NCBI RefSeq assembly: GCF_042678305.1
Contig: NZ_JBHUDT010000004.1
DNA: 64,000 nt
Source: Gelatiniphilus marinus
GTDB lineage: Bacteria > Bacteroidota > Bacteroidia > Flavobacteriales > Flavobacteriaceae
Strand: one strand, 5' to 3'
Below the pieces are notes generated by a model, which saw only the letters and a list, made by a program, of their open reading frames with translations, had not been told where the DNA came from and searched no databases. A program made the position numbers and the translations under genes. Shown here one piece after another: positions 57,458 to 64,000 of this stretch (positions are counted from its first letter, which is position 1; every line of letters begins with the position of its first letter).

Positions 57458-59233
57458 TTAGTTTATGGCATCGCCACGCAATGCTCGGTATTTTTTTCGT
57501 GCTTCAACAAAATAAATACTGTCCAGATGGTTAAAAATAATTTGCTCGTACAGGGCTTTGGCTTTTTCTGGTTGGTTTAAGTGCTTCTGGTAAATATAGG
57601 CTAATTTGTAACAGGCATCGTCAACCAAAATTCCGTCTCTGTAATTGGCAATTATCAATTCGTAATTGGTTTTGGCTTTTTCAAATTGTGCTTTTTCCTC
57701 AAACAATTGGGCTTGTTTTAAAAGTGCCTGAGCGATTATGGGCTCGGTTTTATGGTTTTGCAAAATGGTATTTAACACAGAAATGGCTTGGTTGTCTTTA
57801 TTTTGAAACGCCAACAAATCGGCTTTGGCATAAAGTTTTAATGCGGTTTGCAAAGAATCTTCGTACTTATTGTCTGAAATCAATAATTTTAAATCGAGTG
57901 CATCGTTGGCTATAAGTTGCGATGTCGAGGCTTTTAAAATTTTAAGCTGGGATTCTGCCCACTTAAAATCGCCTTTATAGTAGCTTGTTTTGGCCACTTT
58001 ATAGCGGGCCTTCTGAGACACGGTACTGTTTTTTAAGTTGCGCTGTATTTGGGTGTAATAAATAAGGGCTTTGTTGAATTTTTCTTGAAGCACTAAAATA
58101 TCGCCCAACTCTAATTTTACCTCGGCTTTTTCAAATTCGTTTAAGGGGAGTTTTAGTGTGTTTTCTAAAAAATTGATGGCTTCATTGGTTTGGTTTTTAT
58201 AAAATGCTAAAAAATGAGCGTAAGCCACTTGTAATTTTAAGGTTTGCGGAAAGGTGCCGAACCCCTTAAACAACTCTAAATATTTATGGTTTATAGCCTC
58301 GTATTGTTCTGGCGAACTTGCTTCAATTTCAAGCTGCAAAAGGTTATGGTGGGCCTGCAATTGGGTATCAAGATCTTGGGCGGTTTCTATTAAAAAGCCG
58401 TAAATTTCTTTAGCGATTTGGTTGGCGTTTTCGTTTTCTGCAATTTTTGCCAGTTCTTCAATTCTGTTTAAACTTTCGGGTTGCCTGTTAAAAATGGCTT
58501 TTTCCTGTATAAATGCTTTTTTAAAATCTTTTTGCTGGATAAACAACCAGCTCAACATTTCATTCCAAAGCAAATTGGGCTCTTGCTGCAATTTTTTCAA
58601 CAAGATTTTTTTAAATATAACATTGTTTTCGCTTGTACTTTTTTCGCTTATAAAATCGTTAATATGCCTTTTTATGTTATTTAGAGACACCGGGTTTTTT
58701 TCGGCAAATTCTATATAGCTAACAAACATTTTTTCAATTTTACCTTGCTCGCCATAAATCCTGGCCAACTGAAACTTGAAATTCAACTCGGGTTTTATGG
58801 CCATGGCTTTGTTGTACACTCTAATGGTTTCGTTTAACAAGCTGTGGTTTTGAAAACTTCTGCCCACAGAAAAGGCATTATTTACATTATCGTCTAAACT
58901 ATTTATGGCTTTTTGGTAATATAGGTTAGCGTTTTCAAAATCGTTTTTAAGCTGATAATTATACCCTAACTCTACCAAAAAAGCGGGGTACTTAATGCGA
59001 TTAATCAGGTTTAAAAGAAACGCCTCGGCTTGGTTGTACTGCTCTAATTGCTGGTGCGTTCTAACAAGCTGGTTTATGTAATTTATATTTGAAGGCGATT
59101 TTGCGTATAGTTTTTTATACTCGTACAGTGCTTTTTCGAAATCGCCATTGTTAAAATAGTCTTTTGCCAAGGCATCGTCTTGAGCAAACAAGCTTGTGCA
59201 AAAAAGCAAACATAGAATTAATAACGTTCTCAT
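57458..59233 (-). CDS. Secreted tetratricopeptide-repeat protein
   Basis: A 591-residue protein with signal peptide (MRTLLILCLLFCTSLFAQ). TPR-like helices run along most of its length (AKDYFNNGDFEKALYEYKKL, NLYYQKAINSLDDNVNNAFS, AQLFEEKAQFEKAKTNYELI, AYIYQKHLNQPEKAKALYEQ). It has no enzyme motif. It is probably a periplasmic or outer-membrane-associated scaffold. In related genomes a protein like this lies next to serS, as here. Confidence 0.87.
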   Translation of the reverse strand: MRTLLILCLLFCTSLFAQDDALAKDYFNNGDFEKALYEYKKLYAKSPSNINYINQLVRTHQQLEQYNQAEAFLLNLINRIKYPAFLVELGYNYQLKNDFENANLYYQKAINSLDDNVNNAFSVGRSFQNHSLLNETIRVYNKAMAIKPELNFKFQLARIYGEQGKIEKMFVSYIEFAEKNPVSLNNIKRHINDFISEKSTSENNVIFKKILLKKLQQEPNLLWNEMLSWLFIQQKDFKKAFIQEKAIFNRQPESLNRIEELAKIAENENANQIAKEIYGFLIETAQDLDTQLQAHHNLLQLEIEASSPEQYEAINHKYLELFKGFGTFPQTLKLQVAYAHFLAFYKNQTNEAINFLENTLKLPLNEFEKAEVKLELGDILVLQEKFNKALIYYTQIQRNLKNSTVSQKARYKVAKTSYYKGDFKWAESQLKILKASTSQLIANDALDLKLLISDNKYEDSLQTALKLYAKADLLAFQNKDNQAISVLNTILQNHKTEPIIAQALLKQAQLFEEKAQFEKAKTNYELIIANYRDGILVDDACYKLAYIYQKHLNQPEKAKALYEQIIFNHLDSIYFVEARKKYRALRGDAIN

Positions 59234-59370
59234 GATGTAAATATAGCGAATGTGATATATAGAAATTGTTGAACTTATCTTAAATTTTTGATGAGACCCC
59301 GATTTTCTTCGGGATTAATTGAACTAGCAAATTTTTGTTGGTTAAAAAACTCCATAAATTAGAGTTTTAT

Positions 59371-59399
59371 AAAAAAATGCCCGAATAAAAATTCGGGCA
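59371..59399 (-). terminator. Intrinsic terminator
   Basis: On the minus strand TGCCCGAAT pairs with ATTCGGGCA around a TTTT loop and is followed by seven Ts. No annotated long gene ends here, so it implies a short transcript from upstream (59400-59700). Confidence 0.7.
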
Positions 59400-59535
59400 C
59401 CAACCAACCAACAATAAGCTTTTATTAACAACCGTTAATTTAAAAACTATATTTTACTAGATTGGGGACAGTCTTAAAATCTCTATACACGAGCACGACT
59501 ATTCTTAAGAAAATTAGTTTTATCAAGCAAATCTT

Positions 59536-59661
59536 TTATTTGCTTACAACTGCCACAGTAGCATTGTTTTCGGTCTTAAATATTTCAAAATCTGAAAACA
59601 ACACTTTGCCGGCAATTAAAACCAATGCTATTAAAAGCACTAAGCGTTTAATATTTTTCAT
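59536..59661 (-). CDS. Possible 41-residue membrane peptide
   Basis: ATG at 59661 opens a 41-codon frame: KNIKRLVLLIALVLIAGKVL forms a basic N-terminus plus one hydrophobic helix, followed by a short polar tail ending AVVSK. It is too short to be sure. Support comes from the intrinsic terminator at 59371-59399 on the same strand, which otherwise has no gene to serve, and from the absence of any other sensible reading of the 684-nt gap between the TPR gene and serS. Confidence 0.35.
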   Translation of the reverse strand: MKNIKRLVLLIALVLIAGKVLFSDFEIFKTENNATVAVVSK

Positions 59662-59917
59662 GGTAGGTTAAGTTTACTTATTTGGTTGGAAGCTAACTTC
59701 TAAAATATAATTAGATTTTCAAAAGAAAAGAGTATAAAATCGTTAAACAGCATGATTTATTCGCATTTCATCGATTTATTTTAAAAAACACAGGTTTATT
59801 TGTAAGTTTTTTTCGTATTTAATATAGAATTCTATTTTAAATGGCGACCAAAACAATTCCTGTAAAAAACCAGGCACCTTTTTAAGGGCAAACTGCCCAT
59901 AAAAATCAAATCAATTT

Positions 59918-61189
59918 CTAATTAATAATTGAAAAACCAGTGTAAGATTGTAAAACTTCCGGAATTTTTATACCAGCTTCAGTTTGATGGTTTTCTAAAA
60001 TACCCGCAAGCACTCTTGGTAAAGCTAAAGCACTTCCGTTAAGTGTATGAGCCAGTTCGTTTTTACCATCGCTATTTTTAAATCGCAATTTTAAGCGGTT
60101 GGCTTGAAAGGTCTCAAAATTAGACACAGACGACACTTCCAACCATTTGTTTTGAGCCGTAGAGAACACTTCAAAATCGTATGTCAAAGCCGATGTAAAC
60201 CCTAAATCGCCGCCGCAAAGCCTTAAGATGCGATAAGGCAATTTTAATTCTTGTAAAATGGTTTTCACATGGTTTACCATACTATCCAAAGCTTCATAAG
60301 ATTTTGTTGGGTGCTCTACACGTAAAATTTCAACCTTATCAAATTGGTGCAATCGGTTTAAGCCACGAACGTGCGCACCGTAACTTCCGGCCTCTCGACG
60401 AAAACAGGGCGTGTAACCGGTAATACCAATGGGCAACTCGCTTTCATTTAAAACCACATCTCTAAAAATATTGGTTCCAGGCACTTCGGCAGTTGGTATT
60501 AAATACAAATTATCTGCGGTAACATGGTACATTTGTCCCTCTTTATCGGGCAATTGCCCTGTACCAAAACCAGAAGCTTCGTTAACCAAATGAGGCAATT
60601 GGTATTCGGTGTATCCAGCCTCTGTATTTTTATCTAAAAAATAGGCGATTAAAGCGCGTTGTAATCGGGCTCCTTTACCTTTGTAAACCGGAAATCCTGC
60701 GCCAGTTATTTTGTTGCCCAATTCAAAATCTATAATGTCGTATTTCTTGGCTAATTCCCAATGCGGCAAAGCGTTATCGTGTAAAACGGGGATGTCGCCT
60801 TCTTTAAAAATTTCTTCGTTATCTTCATCTGTATTTCCAGACGGGACAATGGCATTTGGTACGTTCGGAATTTTATACAACAACTCATTTAACGCTTCAA
60901 CTTTATTGTTAAGCGATTCGTTAAGGGTTTTAGATTTATCTTTTAAAGCACTCGTTTTTTCTTTTAGAGCATTGGCTTTCTGTGCTTCGCCAGATTTGTA
61001 TAAGTTCCCAATTTCTTTTGATAGGGTGTTAGATTCTGCCAAAGTATTATCCAATTCGGTTTGAATGCGTTTTCTGTCTTCATCAAAAGCAATAACCTCA
61101 GCAATCATTGTTGAAGCGTCAATATTTCGTTTTGCCAATCGAGCAATTACCAAATCTTTGTTTTCTCTAATAAAAGGAACCTGTAACAT
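59918..61189 (-). CDS. serS: Seryl-tRNA synthetase
   Basis: The start is ATG at 61189 (423 residues), giving the typical MLQVPFIRENKDLVIARLAK. An upstream in-frame start at 61231 is excluded because the promoter element lies at 61209-61216. The N-terminal coiled-coil arm for tRNA binding spans about 25-110. Class II motif 2 is FRREAGSYGAHVRGLNRLHQ, followed by FDKVEI. Motif 3 is NGSALALPRVLAGILENHQ. It charges tRNA-Ser. Confidence 0.96.
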   Translation of the reverse strand: MLQVPFIRENKDLVIARLAKRNIDASTMIAEVIAFDEDRKRIQTELDNTLAESNTLSKEIGNLYKSGEAQKANALKEKTSALKDKSKTLNESLNNKVEALNELLYKIPNVPNAIVPSGNTDEDNEEIFKEGDIPVLHDNALPHWELAKKYDIIDFELGNKITGAGFPVYKGKGARLQRALIAYFLDKNTEAGYTEYQLPHLVNEASGFGTGQLPDKEGQMYHVTADNLYLIPTAEVPGTNIFRDVVLNESELPIGITGYTPCFRREAGSYGAHVRGLNRLHQFDKVEILRVEHPTKSYEALDSMVNHVKTILQELKLPYRILRLCGGDLGFTSALTYDFEVFSTAQNKWLEVSSVSNFETFQANRLKLRFKNSDGKNELAHTLNGSALALPRVLAGILENHQTEAGIKIPEVLQSYTGFSIIN

Positions 61190-61208
61190 GAGTGAAAAAT
61201 TTAAGCGA

Positions 61209-61216
61209 CAAAAGTA
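61209..61216 (-). promoter_or_regulatory. TAnnTTTG promoter element for serS
   Basis: The minus strand reads TACTTTTG, an exact match, ending 19 nt upstream of the ATG at 61189. It fixes that ATG as the start. Confidence 0.55.
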
Positions 61217-61394
61217 CATGATTTTTTTCATTTTTTAGTTTCTTAAAACCAAATGAAATAAAATTATGTGCCAATAAAATGGTTGCTAAAATAAAGTTGG
61301 ATTTTGTACTTTGTTAAAACAAAATTCTACTTTTTACTAAAGAGATTTAATGAATAACAAAGCGCGTAAAACGATATTTTTTTAGATGATTTTT

Positions 61395-61520
61395 TTGGGC
61401 GTTACCCCGAAAAAGGGGTCGGGCTTTCGGCAGTCGCTTCCGCTCCCTGAGCTTCGGGATAGGCGAGCTCCAACAAACTTGTGCTGTGTGCAGTCGAAGT
61501 ATGCCTAAATCCCTAACGCG
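61395..61520 (+). repeat. Interspersed repeat, copy 3
   Basis: It reads GGGCGTTACCCC, GGGGTCGGGCTTTCGGCAGT, GAGCTCCAACAAACTTGTGC, GCAGTCGAAGTATGCC and ATCCCTAACGCG, in the opposite orientation to copy 2. It carries about 15 extra bases (CTCCCTGAGCTTCGGGATAG) in the middle. Confidence 0.7.
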
Positions 61521-61523
61521 AGA

Positions 61524-61558
61524 CAGTCTGCAGTGGGCAGTTATCAGTAAGCAGTCAG
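61524..61558. repeat. Five-unit CAGTNNN heptad array
   Basis: CAGT occurs at 61524, 61531, 61538, 61545 and 61552, exactly 7 bp apart, with variable triplets between. It adjoins copy 3 of the interspersed repeat. Confidence 0.6.
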
Positions 61559-61610
61559 GTATAAAATCTCAAATGTTTTTAGCTTTTTTCTTTTTCCATG
61601 AGTAGCTATC

Positions 61611-61627
61611 CCTCCCCTTTGGGGAGG
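61611..61627 (-). terminator. GC-rich hairpin after the HTTM gene
   Basis: CCTCCCC (61611-61617) pairs with GGGGAGG (61621-61627) across a 3-nt loop, 11 nt after the HTTM stop. There is no clean T run, so it may be a repeat of the CCCTCCCC type rather than a dedicated terminator. Confidence 0.45.
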
Positions 61628-61638
61628 CTGGGAGGGGC

Positions 61639-62949
61639 TTAATTATAAGATAAAATCCAACCATTGTGCTTAAAGTAATGAAAAGGTGCTTGAGCTAAAT
61701 CGACCTCCGGATTTATAAGTGTCTTAAAAGGCTTTCCGTTTACGCTCACTCTGCAGTTTACATAAACCGCAATATCTTGTCCGTTATTTTTAAATTCTGC
61801 TTTTAACCGTTGCGAAAATTGCCAAATGGCATCGGGTTTTGTACTTGCCAACCGCTTTTGCTTTTCGGTTAAATAAGCATCTAAATTAACGGCGTAGCGT
61901 TTTCGTGTCGCCTTGTTTTCAACCCAATAGGTCGTGTTTCCGCTTTTGGCCCTAAGCATCATGCGCCACGACAGGCGGTGGCCTTCTTCGGTCCAAAGCA
62001 CATTGCCTTTTATAAAATGATGCCGTAATGGCAATACTATTTGAATCAAAAAATAAATTGAAAACAATGCGATTAACGGGGTTTTATATTTGGGAACAAC
62101 AACCTCATCTAATTCATAAAAAACCTTCTTTTTTAAAAATAACTTTTGAATGGTTTTCGGGTTAAAAAAGAACACAGTAAAAGCCAATGCCAAATACGGA
62201 AAAATGCCAATTTGAAATACAAATGAATTGAACAAATGAAAGAAAACAGAAACTATAAACGCCCATTTTCTGGTAGGTTTAAACAATAGCAACGGAATAA
62301 TTAAACCATCAAATAAAATACCACCATAAGCCAACGCAAAATGCAACCCTTTTTGCTGAAGCAACTCGCCCACCAAAACATAATGCTGTTTGCTTTTCAT
62401 TAGTAACTCTATAACCGAAGCATCCAACCAATCGGGGTATAATTTGGCTACCGATGCATAAGTATAAACAATAAATAACTGAAGCACAAAAACCAAATTG
62501 CACCACAGCGGCATCGCATAACTTTTAAGTTTCGGGTTTTGTTTCGCATCTAATGAGGCGTACTTGTTCGCAGGCATAAAAACCATAATGCCGCTTATAA
62601 GCATTAATAAATAGTAATGGTTATTGTACGACGATTTTTGCATCAAATAGGTTGCAGACCACATAATTGTAAAACCTAAAATGCTTAACCTGTATTTGTA
62701 ACCTAGCATAATGCCCAGAGCAAACACAGCCATTAAGGCAAAGTACCAATACATGCCATTTGCGGGCAAGGGCTGCAACCACTCAAAACCTATAAACGAA
62801 AACGTAAAATCGGGGTCGATAAAAACCCGTTTTACCCAACCGGTTAGAATAGCACCAACAGATTCTAAAAAACAAAGCAGCCCAAAAAGGATTCTAAAAA
62901 CTATTAAAGCCGAATTATCTATACGCTTAAACAACCATTTATTTAGCAT
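61639..62949 (-). CDS. HTTM-domain membrane protein (vitamin K carboxylase-like)
   Basis: The 436-residue protein has an N-terminal HTTM region of about nine hydrophobic segments (SALIVFRILFGLLCFLESVG, WYFALMAVFALGIMLGYKYR, YYLLMLISGIMVFMPANKYA). A soluble C-terminal part from about 315 follows (HRLSWRMMLRAKSGNTTYWV). HTTM proteins resemble vertebrate vitamin K-dependent gamma-carboxylase, but the bacterial substrates are unknown. The gene overlaps ribF by 11 nt, so the two are co-transcribed. Confidence 0.88.
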   Translation of the reverse strand: MLNKWLFKRIDNSALIVFRILFGLLCFLESVGAILTGWVKRVFIDPDFTFSFIGFEWLQPLPANGMYWYFALMAVFALGIMLGYKYRLSILGFTIMWSATYLMQKSSYNNHYYLLMLISGIMVFMPANKYASLDAKQNPKLKSYAMPLWCNLVFVLQLFIVYTYASVAKLYPDWLDASVIELLMKSKQHYVLVGELLQQKGLHFALAYGGILFDGLIIPLLLFKPTRKWAFIVSVFFHLFNSFVFQIGIFPYLALAFTVFFFNPKTIQKLFLKKKVFYELDEVVVPKYKTPLIALFSIYFLIQIVLPLRHHFIKGNVLWTEEGHRLSWRMMLRAKSGNTTYWVENKATRKRYAVNLDAYLTEKQKRLASTKPDAIWQFSQRLKAEFKNNGQDIAVYVNCRVSVNGKPFKTLINPEVDLAQAPFHYFKHNGWILSYN

Positions 62950-63877
62950 GGTGCTTTGCTATATAGGCTTGCGCCGTTTGCTTGTCTTTTGCAAGTTGGT
63001 CTTTTAAGGCTTCAACCGACTCGAATTTTTGCTCGTCGCGAATACGTTCGTGCAAATCTATTTGGATGGTTTTGTTGTAAATATCTTTTTTAAAATTAAA
63101 AAAATGGACTTCTATGCTTTCGCTAATGCCGTTAACCGTTGGGTTAACACCAACATTTAGCATACCGAATATTTTTTTTTGGTTGAAAACGGAACTCACA
63201 ATATAAGACCCGTATTTAGGAATTAATTTATAATCTTCTTCAACCTTTATATTAGCGGTGGGAAACCCCAATGGCTTGCCCAAGCCTTTGCCCTTAACAA
63301 CTGTTCCGGTAATCATAAAATTATAGCCCAAAAACATGTTGGCTTTGGCAATGTCGCCTTCGTTTAAAGCTTTTCTTATTTTGGTAGAGCTTACGGCAAC
63401 ATCGTTAATATCTTGTGCCGAAATTTCCTCGACCTCAAAATTAAAGGTGTTTCCAAAGCGTTTTAAGTCGTCTATATCAGCGTTACGGTTTCTTCCAAAC
63501 CGGTGGTCGTAACCAATAATTACTTTTTTGGCTTGTAGTTTATCGACCAGGATTTGCTTTACGAAATCTTCGGCGGAAAGCCTGGAAAAGGCTGTGGTAA
63601 ACTTTTTAATAAGCAAGTAATCCAATCCTAAAGCCTTTAATATAGTATGGCGCTCTTTAATGGTATTTATTAGTTTAATAGACGAGTCTTTTTGCAAGAC
63701 CATGCGCGGATGCGGAAAAAAAGTAAGGATTACAGATTTTAAACCTTCTTGTTTTGCGGCGTCAATTAGACGCTTAACAATTTTTTGATGCCCAATGTGC
63801 ACCCCATCAAAAGTACCAATGGTTACTACGGTTGGTGCCTTTGCCTTATAGGATTCAATATTGTTTATACGGTTCAT
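62939..63877 (-). CDS. ribF: Bifunctional riboflavin kinase / FAD synthetase
   Basis: This 312-residue enzyme makes FMN and then FAD. The N-terminal FAD synthetase has VVTIGTFDGVHIGHQKIVKR, LTFFPHPRMVL, VIIGYDHRFGRNRNADID and SSTKIRKALNEGDI. The C-terminal riboflavin kinase has GKGLGKPLGFPTANIKV, GMLNVGVNPTVNG and IEVHFFNFKKDIYNK. Length is standard. It is first in a unit with the HTTM gene. Confidence 0.96.
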   Translation of the reverse strand: MNRINNIESYKAKAPTVVTIGTFDGVHIGHQKIVKRLIDAAKQEGLKSVILTFFPHPRMVLQKDSSIKLINTIKERHTILKALGLDYLLIKKFTTAFSRLSAEDFVKQILVDKLQAKKVIIGYDHRFGRNRNADIDDLKRFGNTFNFEVEEISAQDINDVAVSSTKIRKALNEGDIAKANMFLGYNFMITGTVVKGKGLGKPLGFPTANIKVEEDYKLIPKYGSYIVSSVFNQKKIFGMLNVGVNPTVNGISESIEVHFFNFKKDIYNKTIQIDLHERIRDEQKFESVEALKDQLAKDKQTAQAYIAKHHAK

Positions 63878-63959
63878 TTAACAAATAAAATTGCTAATTT
63901 CATATTAAAAAATTAGATTTGTTAGCATTACATTAAAAAAATTGCTCGAAAAAATGTTT

Positions 63960-64000
63960 ATGAAAACAAAACTACATTATGTTTTATCAATAGCAATACT
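63960..64000 (+). CDS. Start of a probable secreted-protein gene (partial)
   Basis: ATG at 63960 (or 63954) opens a frame reading MKTKLHYVLSIAI, a basic start and hydrophobic run typical of a signal peptide, and continues off the window. It is divergent from ribF. Only 13 complete codons are visible, so nothing can be said of the product. Confidence 0.4.
   Translation, partial: MKTKLHYVLSIAI

Noticed and set aside
59462..59671. 69-codon plus-strand ORF
   Set aside because: It starts at TTG, has no family features, and is antisense to a better supported minus-strand frame with a terminator.
61190..61231. 14-residue N-terminal extension of seryl-tRNA synthetase
   Set aside because: The promoter element at 61209-61216 lies inside it, and the protein family begins at MLQVPFI.

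Overview
The window is a low-GC stretch from a member of the Bacteroidota, most likely the family Flavobacteriaceae. The evidence is a SusC/SusD pair, a protein with a type IX secretion (T9SS) type A C-terminal domain, several TAnnTTTG-type promoter elements, a flavobacterial-type OlsF acyltransferase and a ribonucleotide reductase (RNR) whose ATP-cone sits on the beta subunit. I see no rRNA, tRNA, CRISPR array, prophage or insertion sequence. Most genes are chromosomal housekeeping or metabolic genes, with small accessory loci and short repeats between them. Genus cannot be fixed from this sequence alone.

Layout. 1-1482: start of nrdA and all of nrdB. 1886-4067: DUF3109, MarC, a small membrane protein and a small FAD oxidoreductase. 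4099-4634: a ParD/ParE toxin-antitoxin pair with a frameshifted toxin. 4785-6805: dCMP deaminase and an S41 protease. 6806-7333: a gene-free block of two structured repeats. 7334-12026: HupE, threonine dehydrogenase, a lipoprotein, a CBS protein and small genes. 12316-20683: susD-susC divergent from a membrane-tethered propeller/HTH regulator, with helically phased repeats between them. 21202-24076: a short SSB and nadA-nadB. 24343-29042: an unrecognised 603-residue protein with an FNR-like promoter, then PEP carboxylase. 29070-36398: a porin divergent from glutamate synthase gltB-gltD. 36426-36573: a MITE-like repeat. 36580-41802: a LytS/LytR-type two-component pair divergent from three secreted proteins, one with a T9SS domain. 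41827-46563: FBPase, a GNAT protein, aspartate kinase and OlsF. 46560-47354: arsR-arsC. 47447-52538: small membrane and VOC proteins, a membrane-anchored LuxR regulator and a serpin. 52578-63877: a long minus-strand run with a dehydrogenase, cupin, MgtE, RsmA, DUF4286, GNAT, TPR protein, SerRS, HTTM protein and RibF. The last 41 bases appear to open a new secreted-protein gene.

How genes work together. nrdAB and dCMP deaminase supply dNTPs. nadA-nadB makes quinolinate for NAD. PEP carboxylase and FBPase are anaplerotic and gluconeogenic. GltBD assimilates ammonium, and the adjacent porin may serve nitrogen uptake. OlsF makes amino-acid-containing lipids. Aspartate kinase opens the Lys/Thr/Met branch.

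The most interesting signals are regulatory or structural: the ATP-cone on NrdB; four GTTACA repeats on one face of the helix between susC and its probable regulator; an FNR-like palindrome at an activator position before an uncharacterised redox-like protein; one sequence motif at nearly the same distance upstream of two genes next to a membrane-anchored LuxR regulator; a frameshifted ParE with intact operator; mutually exclusive hairpins in a repeat after hupE; and a heptad CAGTNNN array.
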